From Acidimicrobiaceae bacterium (GTDB lineage Bacteria; Actinomycetota; Acidimicrobiia; Acidimicrobiales; UBA8190): a stretch of 39,484 nucleotides of DNA. The stretch's first letter is position 1. Each line of letters opens with the position of its first letter. The position numbers and the translations under genes were made by a program. The notes below the pieces were generated by a model. It worked only from the letters and a program-made list of their open reading frames with translations. It was not told the DNA's origin and searched no databases. This document shows, in pieces, positions 24,848 through 32,462 of the stretch. The DNA lies in contig PLXQ01000044.1 in the NCBI GenBank assembly GCA_003151475.1, forward strand, positions 1 through 39,484, read 5' to 3'.

Positions 24848-24882
24848 TGAATTTCTCCCCTTGAATTTCTACTTATTAGTAG
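24848..24882. promoter_or_regulatory. Divergent operator region: direct repeat and palindrome
   Basis: CTACTTATTAGTAG (24869-24882) is a 14-base palindrome with one mismatch. Next to it TGAATTTCT occurs twice (24848-24856 and 24862-24870). This is the most AT-rich stretch of the neighbourhood and lies between the TetR gene and the cupin gene, fitting an operator with overlapping promoters. Confidence 0.6.
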
Positions 24883-24928
24883 GTAAGGATACCAGCGGGG
24901 AGGGATCCTCAAAGTGAGGGGGACGGCG

Positions 24929-25282
24929 ATGCAGGACATAGAGCACCGGAGCTTTGCCCAGCCCGACGAGACCCGGGAGTTCCCGAACGGGCGGGCCGAG
25001 ATCGTGAAGATCGGGGGCGGTGAGGTCGGCCGGCTGGTCTTCGAGCCGGGATGGCGGTGGTCGAACGACGTGAGGCCGATCGCCAAAACCGACAGCTGCC
25101 AGGCGCCGCACTTCCAGTACCACGTGAGTGGGCACCTGGCCATCCTCATGGACGACGGCACCGAGATGGTGGCCGGTCCGGGGGACATCACGTCATTGCC
25201 GAGCGGTCACGATGCCTGGGTGGTGGGCGACACGCCCGTCGTCACCGTGGACTGGTTCGGCGCCAGCAACTACGCCAAGTAG
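24929..25282 (+). CDS. Cupin-domain protein
   Basis: The protein has 117 residues from ATG 24929, which has GAGGGGGAC upstream; an in-frame GTG at 24914 is less well placed. The single cupin barrel is seen in EPGWRWSNDVRPIAKTDSC, HFQYHVSGHLAILMDDGTE and VAGPGDITSLPSGHDAWVVG. His residues in the two cupin motifs could bind a metal. The small size suggests a sensor or a simple enzyme rather than a dioxygenase. It is the first gene of a three-gene operon under the divergent TetR. Confidence 0.84.
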   Translation: MQDIEHRSFAQPDETREFPNGRAEIVKIGGGEVGRLVFEPGWRWSNDVRPIAKTDSCQAPHFQYHVSGHLAILMDDGTEMVAGPGDITSLPSGHDAWVVGDTPVVTVDWFGASNYAK

Positions 25283-25338
25283 GTCCGCACCATCGAGGTC
25301 GGAAAACGATGTCCGGCCCTGTCAGAGAAGGGGTTCTC

Positions 25339-25533
25339 ATGGCCCGGAAAATGATCGACTGCGGCAAGGTGCCCAACGACATCAACTGCACGCTCACCAT
25401 CGCGGGGACAGAAGATGAGGTCGTCGACGCCGCTGTGGCTCACGCCGTGGCCAAGCACGGACACGCCGACTCGTCGGAGCTCAGGACGATGATCCGGTCG
25501 TCCCTGGAGGACGTCGCGCCCGTCCACGCATGA
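25339..25533 (+). CDS. DUF1059 small protein
   Basis: The ATG at 25339, preceded by AGAGAAGGGG, gives 64 residues; the frame is open upstream in antisense of nothing recognisable. The sequence MARKMIDCGKVPNDINCTLT with TEDEVVDAAVAHAVAKHGH fits the DUF1059 family of small proteins of unknown function. Its stop overlaps the ATG of the VOC gene (ATGA), so these two are coupled. Confidence 0.82.
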   Translation: MARKMIDCGKVPNDINCTLTIAGTEDEVVDAAVAHAVAKHGHADSSELRTMIRSSLEDVAPVHA

Positions 25534-25967
25534 CCCACGAGGGTGGCAAACCGGTCCTGAACCAGTTCAATCTCGTCGTCACCGACATGGCGGCCACGGT
25601 GGCCTTCTATCGTCGCCTGGGGCTCACCATCGCCGACGCCGGTTCTGAGTGGGACGCGCACCATCGCAATGCGACGATGCCGGGAGGCATCGACCTCGAC
25701 TTCGACAGCGTCGCCTTCGCCTCACAGTGGGACGAGGGTTGGCACGGCAAAAGTCGTATGGGAGTACTGGGTTTCGCAGTGGAGAGCCGCCAGGCGGTAG
25801 ATGCGCGGTACGGGGAGATGACAGAAGCCGGATATCACGGCGAACAGCCCCCGTACGACGCCTTCTGGGGCGCGCGCTACGCCATCGTCCAGGACCCCGA
25901 CGGCAACGCCGTGGGGATCATGAGCCCCATCGATCCAGCACGAAAGGGGCCCACGCCGACGCCCTAA
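25530..25967 (+). CDS. VOC-family (glyoxalase/bleomycin-resistance-like) protein
   Basis: The 145-residue protein shows the two-part VOC fold. The first half has LNQFNLVVTDMAATVAFYRR and LGLTIAD, and the second has GVLGFAVESRQAVDARYGEM and YAIVQDPDGNAVGIMSP, the usual end of the domain. Activity is not predictable. It is translationally coupled to the DUF1059 gene and ends the cupin operon. A short AACAACGCCGAGCGCCGTTGTC inverted repeat lies just behind its stop (about 25967-25988). Confidence 0.84.
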   Translation: MTHEGGKPVLNQFNLVVTDMAATVAFYRRLGLTIADAGSEWDAHHRNATMPGGIDLDFDSVAFASQWDEGWHGKSRMGVLGFAVESRQAVDARYGEMTEAGYHGEQPPYDAFWGARYAIVQDPDGNAVGIMSPIDPARKGPTPTP

Positions 25968-25987
25968 CAACGCCGAGCGCCGTTGTC
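25967..25987. terminator. Hairpin between convergent genes
   Basis: ACAACG-CCGAGCG-CCGTTGT style arms (AACAACG ... CGTTGTC) form a stem of about six to seven pairs between the VOC stop and the stop of the thiolase-like gene. There is no long T tract, so its use as a bidirectional terminator is plausible but not certain. Confidence 0.45.
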
Positions 25988-25988
25988 A

Positions 25989-27212
25989 TTAGGCCGGGCC
26001 GCGGGTGAGGAGCATGGTGCCGGCGATGGGCCCACCCCCGTTGGCCACCACCGCCACTTCGGGATTTCCGGCCACCTGACGGGCGCCGCCCTCGCCGCGC
26101 AGCTGCAGGCAGGCTTCGTGGAGGAAACCGAAGCCGTGGAGCCGGCCGGCCGAGAGCTGGCCTCCGCTCGTGTTGAGCGGCAGCTCACCGCCGAGGGCGA
26201 TCCGCTCACCGCCTTCGACGAAGGGACCGCTCTCGCCCTTTCCACAGAAGCCGAGCTCCTCGAGCCAGGTCATGGTGAGGATGGAAAAGCCGTCGTAGAG
26301 CTCGGCCACGTCGACGTCGGCCGGGGTCAGCTCGGTCCGCTTCCACATGCTGGCCGCGGCGTCACGGGCCGCCATCGTCGTCATGTCGTCGAATTGGTCC
26401 CACGAGGGCCGGCCCCGGATGGCGGTCCCGATGGCGTTCACGTGGGCCACGGATCGTGGCGCGTCGGGGGCGTAGTCCACGTGCGAGACGATGACGGCCG
26501 TCGAGCCGTCGCAGGGGATGTCGCAGTCGTAGAGGCAGAGCGGGGTGGAGATCATCCGCGCCGCCAGGTAGTCCTCCATGGTCAGCGGTTCGCGGAAGAT
26601 GGCGATGGGGTTGAGCATGGCGTTGCGCCGGCCGTTGAGCGCGATCTGGGCCAACTGCTCACGGGTAAGTCCGAACTCGTACATCCGCCGGCGCGCCACC
26701 TGGGCCAGCCAGTTGGTGGCGGAGACGGCACCGAAGGGGATCGTCCACTGCATGAAGCCCATCATCCGCGGCGGCCCCCCGCCGGAGCCCGTCATGCCGC
26801 CCATCCCTCCGAGCGCCTGCCTGCCCCCCTTGCCCTGGGCGGTGGACTCGGTGACCGTGCGGTAGACGAGCACGTGCCGGGCCAGGCCGGCGGCCACGGC
26901 CAGACAGGCGGCCATGACGGCCCTGATCTGCCCCGGTCCTTCGCCGCCGCCGTCGTGCCAGTTGAGCTTGAGCCGCAGCGCGTCCTGGACGTCGGGTCCC
27001 GCCGGCCCGGCGAATCCTCCCGGTCCCATCCCCATGCCGGGGTACGTGGAGAGCCCGTCGATGTCGTCGCGGGTGAGCCCGGCGTCAGCTATGGCGACCA
27101 GGGCCGCTTCCACCGTGAGATCGAGGTCGCTGCGGTTGAGCCGCCGGCCCACGGCCGATTGGCCGATGCCCGAGATGACGGCTTTACGCTCGAGGAGCTG
27201 GTCGGCCCTCAT
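25989..27212 (-). CDS. Ltp-type thiolase-like protein (lipid-transfer / aldolase family)
   Basis: The ATG at 27212 overlaps the DUF35 stop (ATGA), giving 407 residues. The thiolase fold is clear: AVISGIGQSAVGRRL at the start, VAELYDGFSILTM, and LPLNTSGGQLSAGRLHGFGF near the end. The thiolase nucleophile Cys is not present in the usual AACASG context. The region reads GEGPGQIRAVMAACLAVAAG, as in lipid-transfer-protein (SCP2-thiolase-like) members. In mycobacterial cholesterol side-chain breakdown, Ltp2 with a DUF35 partner is a retro-aldolase acting on an acyl-CoA. A similar role is inferred here from the pairing with DUF35. Confidence 0.87.
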   Translation of the reverse strand: MRADQLLERKAVISGIGQSAVGRRLNRSDLDLTVEAALVAIADAGLTRDDIDGLSTYPGMGMGPGGFAGPAGPDVQDALRLKLNWHDGGGEGPGQIRAVMAACLAVAAGLARHVLVYRTVTESTAQGKGGRQALGGMGGMTGSGGGPPRMMGFMQWTIPFGAVSATNWLAQVARRRMYEFGLTREQLAQIALNGRRNAMLNPIAIFREPLTMEDYLAARMISTPLCLYDCDIPCDGSTAVIVSHVDYAPDAPRSVAHVNAIGTAIRGRPSWDQFDDMTTMAARDAAASMWKRTELTPADVDVAELYDGFSILTMTWLEELGFCGKGESGPFVEGGERIALGGELPLNTSGGQLSAGRLHGFGFLHEACLQLRGEGGARQVAGNPEVAVVANGGGPIAGTMLLTRGPA

Positions 27213-27652
27213 GAGGCGGCGGCGTTCGTGACGGCGGCTCCGGCGACGGGCCGGAAGACCGGCAACCAGACGTCCTCGGCCTCCACGAAGTCCACCTCCA
27301 CCTCCATACCGATGGCCATGTCGTCGGCCTCGGTGTCGATGATGTTGGTGGTGAGCCGGACGTCGTCCTGCTCGGCGATGGTGACCAGGCCGATGATGTA
27401 GGGCTCGGCGTCGGGGAACCACTGCTGCATGTTGACGGTGTAGGAGTGGACCACCCCCCGGCCGCTCACCGCTTCGGGGGCGAGGGCGTCGGCCAGGCAG
27501 TAGGGACAGCGCGGGGCGGGCGGATGCACGTAGTGCCGGCAGTCACCGCAGCGCTGGAAGCGCAGGTGGCCGTCGGCACCCGACGTCCAATAGAAGCGGT
27601 TGGAGTCGTCGACGCGTGGAAGGAGACGGAAAGGGGGGCCGCTGGCTGTCAC
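27209..27652 (-). CDS. DUF35 zinc-ribbon / OB-fold acyl-CoA-binding partner
   Basis: The 147-residue protein has an N-terminal helix, a zinc ribbon CGDCRHYVHPPAPRCPYC, and an OB-fold starting at SGRGVVHSYTVNMQQ and ending with FVEAEDVWLPVFRP. Proteins like this bind acyl-CoA and pair with Ltp thiolase-like enzymes; in ChsH2/Ltp2 the DUF35 part is essential for aldolase activity. GTG 27652 has no ribosome site but lies six bases behind TAGCAT, so it is likely leaderless. It is the first gene of the two-gene operon. Confidence 0.88.
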   Translation of the reverse strand: MTASGPPFRLLPRVDDSNRFYWTSGADGHLRFQRCGDCRHYVHPPAPRCPYCLADALAPEAVSGRGVVHSYTVNMQQWFPDAEPYIIGLVTIAEQDDVRLTTNIIDTEADDMAIGMEVEVDFVEAEDVWLPVFRPVAGAAVTNAAAS

Positions 27653-27724
27653 CCGGCGATGCTACGTCACGGCCGGAGAACCTGACGGCGCCGTCAGTCT
27701 CGTCCCGGTACTCTCGGGCTCCTC
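27653..27724. promoter_or_regulatory. Divergent leaderless promoters around shared operator, site 3
   Basis: The perfect palindrome CTGACGGCGCCGTCAG (27682-27697) sits in the middle of this 72-base gap. On the minus side TAGCAT (27664-27659) is six bases from the GTG at 27652. On the plus side TACTCT (27709-27714) is ten bases from the ATG at 27725. The palindrome is related (13/16) to the sites at 11099 and 22822, which suggests one regulator for all three. Confidence 0.6.
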
Positions 27725-28519
27725 ATGGTGCGCAGCGGTGACCTCGGGGGGCGGCGGGTCCTGGTGGTGGGGGCGTCGTCGGGCATCGGACGCGCCCTGG
27801 CCTACGCCGCCGGGGCGGCCGGCGCCCGGGTGGCTCTGGCCGCCAGACGGTTCGAGCTGGTCGAGGCGGCCGCCGCCGAGATCAGAAACGCCGGAGCCGA
27901 GGCCCGGGCCTGGCGCTGCGACGTCACCGACGCCGACGATGTCCGGGGCCTGGTCGAGGAGGCCGCTCTGTGGATGGGCGGCATCGACCTGGTGCTCTAC
28001 CTCTCGGGCGCGTCGCCGCTCGTCCGGGTGGCCGACGCCAGCCCCGCCCAATGGCACGAACTCCTGGCTACCAACCTGGTGGGAGCGGCCACCGTGGTGG
28101 CCTCCTCGCTCCGGCACCTGCGCCAAGCACCGGCCCCGGCGGTGGTGGTCACGACCACCACCATGGGCGAGGCACCGTGGCCGTGGCTGACCGTCTACGG
28201 CTCGACCAAGGCGGCCCTGGCCGAGATGGCCAGGGGGCTCCGCCGCGAGGAGCCCGGCCTGCGCGTTCTCTGTGTGGCCGTCGGCCCCACCGTCACGGCC
28301 TTTGCCGAGGGCTGGGACCCCGACATGGCCACGGCGGCCTTCACCGCCTGGGCCGAGGGGGAGATGATGCGCTACGGGCTGCTCGAGGCGGCCGACATGG
28401 CCACTGCCATCATCGACGCCGTCCTCGATGTCGGTGGCCCCAACGACATCCTCATCGCTGCGCCTGCCGACCCGAACGGACGGCCGTCGGCTACCGCTGA
28501 GACGCCCAATCCGCTCTGA
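27725..28519 (+). CDS. SDR-family protein with Ser-to-Thr active site
   Basis: The 264-residue protein has VLVVGASSGIGRALAYAA for cofactor binding and YGSTK as the Tyr/Lys pair. The NNAG motif reads LSGAS, and the strand carrying the catalytic Ser is VVTTTTMG, so Thr replaces Ser. Activity may be altered. The ATG at 27725 is close to its predicted -10 and may be read from a nearly leaderless message. It is divergent from the DUF35/Ltp pair over the shared palindrome, so it is probably in the same regulon. Its last 29 bases overlap the GNAT gene in antisense. Confidence 0.82.
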   Translation: MVRSGDLGGRRVLVVGASSGIGRALAYAAGAAGARVALAARRFELVEAAAAEIRNAGAEARAWRCDVTDADDVRGLVEEAALWMGGIDLVLYLSGASPLVRVADASPAQWHELLATNLVGAATVVASSLRHLRQAPAPAVVVTTTTMGEAPWPWLTVYGSTKAALAEMARGLRREEPGLRVLCVAVGPTVTAFAEGWDPDMATAAFTAWAEGEMMRYGLLEAADMATAIIDAVLDVGGPNDILIAAPADPNGRPSATAETPNPL

Positions 28520-29027
28520 GCATCACCCAGGTGCAGTCGGTACCCTCCTCACCGGGCGCCATCACCGCATCGGGGTGCTCGCCGGCGAAGGTGAATCCCA
28601 ACCGGGTGGGCACGGCGCCGCTACGGACATTGGCGCGGTCGTGATGGATCTCGACGCGCGCCACGCCGTCGATGGCGAAAGCGGCACCGGTCAGCGCACC
28701 CGCCATCTCGGTGGCCAGGCCCTTGCCGAGATGGTCGACATGGACCCAGTACCCGATCTCCAGCGTCGAGAGGGCGGCCCGTCGGTGCAAGCCACAGCCA
28801 CCGACGACGGTGTTGTCGAGGAAGGCGCCATAGACGACCCCGCCCCCAGATAGCCAGTTCTCTTCGAAGGTTCGGATCAACTCGGCCCGGGCCTGGGGCG
28901 AGAGGGGTTCGTCGGCGGCCCAACTCATCCACGGTCGGAGGTGGTCGAGGCTCTCCTCGATGGCCCGGGCGAGGGCGTCGCCGTCGGTTGGTCGCCAGAG
29001 GCGCAGGGTCAACCTCGGTGTCGCCAT
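28491..29027 (-). CDS. GNAT-family N-acetyltransferase with repeat-encoded start options
   Basis: From ATG 29027 the protein has 178 residues and resembles RimJ/RimL-type acetyltransferases: TPRLTLRLWRPTDGDALARA, IGYWVHVDHLGKGLATEMAG (acetyl-CoA loop) and HDRANVRSGAVPTRLGF. Four in-frame GTG codons lie upstream in an 18-base tandem repeat that would add up to four VNLPES units (start 29099). The first GTG overlaps the acyl-CoA synthetase stop, as at the other junctions of this operon, so the extended form is possible. The target amine is unknown. It is the last gene of the TetR / amidohydrolase / synthetase operon. Confidence 0.85.
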   Translation of the reverse strand: MATPRLTLRLWRPTDGDALARAIEESLDHLRPWMSWAADEPLSPQARAELIRTFEENWLSGGGVVYGAFLDNTVVGGCGLHRRAALSTLEIGYWVHVDHLGKGLATEMAGALTGAAFAIDGVARVEIHHDRANVRSGAVPTRLGFTFAGEHPDAVMAPGEEGTDCTWVMLRADWASQR

Positions 29028-29099
29028 CGACTCAGGCAGGTTCACGGATTCAGGCAGGTTCACGGATTCAGGCAGTATCACGGATTCAGGCAGGTTCAC
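29027..29099 (-). repeat. 18-bp tandem repeat encoding VNLPES
   Basis: Four units of GTGAACCTGCCTGAATCC, with small differences (one GTGATACTG, the last ending GAGTCG), run from 29099 down to 29028. Each unit begins with GTG in the GNAT frame. In another frame it carries TGA, and the first of these is the stop of the acyl-CoA synthetase. Confidence 0.9.
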
Positions 29100-30624
29100 G
29101 GCTCGGTGACGCCACCATTTCGGCCAGGACGCGGCGATCGATCTTCTCCATGGCCGTTCTCGGCAGCTCCTCGGTGAGGACGATGGCCTCGGGCAGCTTG
29201 TGGGCTGCCAGGCGGCTCCGTCCATGGTCCCGTAACGCTTCCAGGCTGGGGGCGGCGGCACCGTGGCGGACCACGACAACGGCCACCCCGATCTCCCCCA
29301 TGACCGCATCGGCTCGGGGGGCGACGGCGACGTGGGCCACGTCGGGGTGATCGGAGAGGACCTCTTCGACCTCCAGGGGAAAGACGTTGTACCCCCCGCG
29401 GACGTACATCTCCTTGCTCCGGCCGGCCAGATGCAGCCGACCGCGCTCGTCGACGTAGCCGAGGTCGCCGGTCCGCACGGCGCCGTCGGCGGTGAGGACG
29501 GCCGCCGTGGCCTCGGGGTCGCGGTGGTAGCGGGCCATCACCGCCGCCGACGCCAGGCACACCTCGCCCGTCTCTCCCGCCGGCAGCGTCCGATCGGATT
29601 CGTCGCGGATGCTGAGCTCGACGCCGCGCCGGGCCCGGCCCACCGACTCCTCGGCGTCCTCGGGCGGGTCGTCGACGGCGGTGCCCACCCCCACCCCCGC
29701 TTCCGTGCAGGTATAGCGGACGACGACCGGAACACCGAAGCGACGGCGCGCCTCGCGCACGAGCGACGCCGTCGCCGGTCCTCCGCCCAGGGCGATCAAC
29801 CTGACCGAGGAGATGTCCGTCGTCTCGAAGTTCTCGTGGGCCAACATCAGCGCCACCTGCGTGGGGATGCCGCCCAAGGTGGTGAGCCGGTGCCGGGCCA
29901 CCATCTCGAGCGCCTCGCCCGCCGACCAGCGGGTCATCAGAAAACTGGTCCCTCCGCCGCGCAGCGCCTGGAAGAGCTTCGTCATGTAGCCCAAATGGGC
30001 GAACGAGGTCGACGACAGACCCCGGCCGCCGCTTCCCCACCGTCGTTGCCCGTCGGCCTCGCTGATGGTGTCGAGCTGCCGTTCGCAGAAGACCGCCCCC
30101 TTCGGTTCACCCGTCGTCCCCGACGTGAAGACCACGGCCACGGCCCGGTCGGGGTCTTCTCCCAAGGCGGGGATGCTCCGGCCCGCCGTCCGCAGCTCCC
30201 GCAGTGTCTGCGCCGGGGGGACGTCGGGCTCGACCTCGACCACCGCGCCCGCGTCCACCACGGCCCCCACGTCGGTGCTTCTGGCCAGAGCCTCGGACGC
30301 GATCACCAACGTCGCCCCGGCTATCTCGAGACAGCGCCGCCGCTCGGGCGGTGACAATTTGTCGTTCACCCCGGCGCTGACGGCGCCGATCTTGGCCGCC
30401 GCCACATAGGCCACGGCGTAGGCGGGGCCCGACGGCAGCAACAGACCGACCAGATCACCGGCACCGACACGGCGCGCCAGAAGTCCGGCTGCCACCTCAT
30501 CGGATGCGGCGTCGAGCTCGGCGTAGGAAAGTGTCTCCCCGCCCGGGGTCACATAGGCGGCGCTGTCGCCGTAGCGGCGGGCAGCCTCGCCGGCGATGGC
30601 GCCCAGCATGGTCCCGTCGGTCAT
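29086..30624 (-). CDS. Acyl-CoA synthetase (AMP-forming, ANL family)
   Basis: ATG 30624 overlaps the amidohydrolase stop (ATGA) and gives 512 residues. The phosphate loop VFTSGTTGEPKGAVF is canonical. The hinge region reads RTGDLGYVDERGRLHLAGR, followed by SKEMYVRGGYNVFPLEVEE. The catalytic Lys is in LPRTAMEKIDRRVL. It should make an acyl-CoA from a fatty, aromatic or steroid-type carboxylate using ATP and CoA. It probably acts on the product of the amidohydrolase encoded just before it. Confidence 0.9.
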   Translation of the reverse strand: MTDGTMLGAIAGEAARRYGDSAAYVTPGGETLSYAELDAASDEVAAGLLARRVGAGDLVGLLLPSGPAYAVAYVAAAKIGAVSAGVNDKLSPPERRRCLEIAGATLVIASEALARSTDVGAVVDAGAVVEVEPDVPPAQTLRELRTAGRSIPALGEDPDRAVAVVFTSGTTGEPKGAVFCERQLDTISEADGQRRWGSGGRGLSSTSFAHLGYMTKLFQALRGGGTSFLMTRWSAGEALEMVARHRLTTLGGIPTQVALMLAHENFETTDISSVRLIALGGGPATASLVREARRRFGVPVVVRYTCTEAGVGVGTAVDDPPEDAEESVGRARRGVELSIRDESDRTLPAGETGEVCLASAAVMARYHRDPEATAAVLTADGAVRTGDLGYVDERGRLHLAGRSKEMYVRGGYNVFPLEVEEVLSDHPDVAHVAVAPRADAVMGEIGVAVVVVRHGAAAPSLEALRDHGRSRLAAHKLPEAIVLTEELPRTAMEKIDRRVLAEMVASPSREPA

Positions 30625-31811
30625 GTCCGCCAGTCGTCGGCCGGCGGAAGCGGGTGCCGGAACAATCCGGCCGCGTTCTCGCAGGCGATCTTCCGCAACT
30701 CGTCGGCGGGGAGGTGTCCGAGGGTCTTCTGCAGCTGCGCCTGGGTATCGGGCCAGGTGGAGTCGGCATGGGGATAGTCGGACTCGACCATGATGTGATC
30801 GATCCCGATCCGGTGCCGGACATCGATGACCGACGGATCGTCGATGGTGCAGAACCAGAAGTTCCGCCGCAGCACTTCGCTGGGCAGCAGAGCGGACGGC
30901 CAGGCGGAGGACTCGCCGCCCGAGGCCGAGTGACTGAGCACGTAGTCGACCCGGTCGATCAGCATCGGCACCCAGCCGATCCCACCCTCGGACATGGCCA
31001 CGGCCAGATCGGGGAACCGCAGCGGCACCCCCGACCACAACCACTCCGCGGCGGCGATCAGTGCGTTCACGGGGAAGAGGGTGGGCAGCAACTCGAAAGG
31101 TGGTGACGGGGAGGGAAGCGGCGCCCACGACGACGCCCCCGTGTGCAGACAGACCACCGTCTGCGTCTCCTGGCAAGCGGCGAAGAAGGGATCCCAGTGC
31201 CCCGAGAAGATGGAGGGGAATCCGAGGGCGGCGGGGAATTCGGGGAAGCTCACGGCCTTGAACCCGCGCTCGGCGTTGCGCCGCACTTCAGTAGCGGCCA
31301 CCGAGATGTCGGCCAACCACGGCAGCTGCAGGGGGATGATCCTGTCCGGATAGGTCCCGGCCCAGACGTCTAAGTGCCAGTCGTTCCAGGCCCGCATGCA
31401 GGCCAGCCCGAGTACGGGATCCTCGGCCCGCGAGAACACCGCCCCGCAGAAGCCGGCCACCAGTGACGGGAAGCAGAGCGACGCCCACGTGCCGTTGATG
31501 TCCATGTCGGAGATCCGGGCGTGGATGTCGAAGCAGCCCGGTCGCATCTCGTCGAAGCGCGACGGGTCCATGCTCCAGCTATCGCGGGTCCGCCCGGCCA
31601 CGGCGTTCAGTCCGATGTTCGGGTAGGTCCGGTCTTCGAAGTGCCAGTACTGCACCCCCTCGTCGTTCTCCACCACCCGCGGGGCGCGACCAGACACCGC
31701 TTTGGGCACGCGCCCCACGAAGAGATCGGCCGGCTCGATCAGGTGGTCGTCCACCGAGATGACGGGCACCGTGATCGGCCGCGGCTCGGGGTCGGGCAGC
31801 AGAACCGTCAT
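30621..31811 (-). CDS. Amidohydrolase_2-family metal-dependent hydrolase (paralog D)
   Basis: The 396-residue TIM-barrel protein starts its metal motif with ISVDDHLIEPADLF. It has the mid-barrel His in VCLHTGA and the late Asp in MVESDYPHADSTWP, so all usual ligands are kept. It is coupled on both sides by ATGA overlaps: to the TetR gene upstream and to the acyl-CoA synthetase downstream. This suggests hydrolysis or decarboxylation that yields an acid for CoA activation; this sequence of steps is inferred from gene order. Confidence 0.88.
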   Translation of the reverse strand: MTVLLPDPEPRPITVPVISVDDHLIEPADLFVGRVPKAVSGRAPRVVENDEGVQYWHFEDRTYPNIGLNAVAGRTRDSWSMDPSRFDEMRPGCFDIHARISDMDINGTWASLCFPSLVAGFCGAVFSRAEDPVLGLACMRAWNDWHLDVWAGTYPDRIIPLQLPWLADISVAATEVRRNAERGFKAVSFPEFPAALGFPSIFSGHWDPFFAACQETQTVVCLHTGASSWAPLPSPSPPFELLPTLFPVNALIAAAEWLWSGVPLRFPDLAVAMSEGGIGWVPMLIDRVDYVLSHSASGGESSAWPSALLPSEVLRRNFWFCTIDDPSVIDVRHRIGIDHIMVESDYPHADSTWPDTQAQLQKTLGHLPADELRKIACENAAGLFRHPLPPADDWRT

Positions 31812-32440
31812 GGGCGCAGGGCGGCGGCGCAGAAGGACCAGAGGTCGTCGGCGATGTCGGTGGGGGACTCCTCGATCTGGTGGCAGATCAGTGCGTGCAG
31901 ATGGGAGACGACCAGATGGAACACCGTCCGCGCCAGACGGGCCGAGTCATCGACTTTGATGGCGCCGCTGCGTCCGGCGTTCTCCAGTTCTCGTTGCAGC
32001 AGATCGACGAAGGGCTGCAGGACGGCGCGCAGTTCGTCGGGCCGGGACTCGGACAGCCGCAGGTGCTCGCGCACGAGCGCGGCGGCGTAGGGGAGCCGGC
32101 CGTCGAGGGTGATGAAACCGAAGAGCCCCTGGACACCGCAGCGGACCCGTTCGACCGGATCCTCGTAGCGGTCGACCTCGCGTCCGAGCGCCTCGGCGCC
32201 ACGCCGGGCGTCGTCCTCGAACAGCGCCACCAGCAATTCGTCTTTCGACCCGAAACACCGGTAGAAGCTCTTGAGCGACGTACCCGCCGCCGCCACCAGC
32301 TGGCTCACGGTGAACACCGGGGCACCGGTCTCCCACATCAGGACCCGGGCCGCCTCCACCAGGTCGTGCGCCACCGCGGGCCGCGGCCCGAGAGTTCCCA
32401 TAGCAGCGAGAGCCCGTCCCTCCACCGCTCCTGCTGCCAT
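31808..32440 (-). CDS. TetR/AcrR-family regulator
   Basis: The 210-residue protein has a TetR HTH with ARVLMWETGAPVFTVSQLVA then AAGTSLKSFYRCFGSKDELL. The C-terminal ligand domain follows (ALGREVDRYEDPVERVRCGV onward). ATG 32440 is close behind a GATAGT -10-like box. It heads its own operon and is divergent from the ALDH operon. The perfect 17-base palindrome at 32463-32479 between them is its most likely operator, so it may control both units. Confidence 0.9.
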   Translation of the reverse strand: MAAGAVEGRALAAMGTLGPRPAVAHDLVEAARVLMWETGAPVFTVSQLVAAAGTSLKSFYRCFGSKDELLVALFEDDARRGAEALGREVDRYEDPVERVRCGVQGLFGFITLDGRLPYAAALVREHLRLSESRPDELRAVLQPFVDLLQRELENAGRSGAIKVDDSARLARTVFHLVVSHLHALICHQIEESPTDIADDLWSFCAAALRP

Positions 32441-32462
32441 CGAAAACGGAAACTATCATCCT

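Noticed and set aside
25983..27401. 472-codon plus-strand frame over the Ltp/DUF35 genes
   Set aside because: Antisense shadow; the minus strand carries two coupled genes with clear family motifs.
29027..29099. Possible attachment site or integron-type repeat
   Set aside because: The repeat is in coding frame, with no integrase or tRNA nearby; simple tandem duplication explains it.
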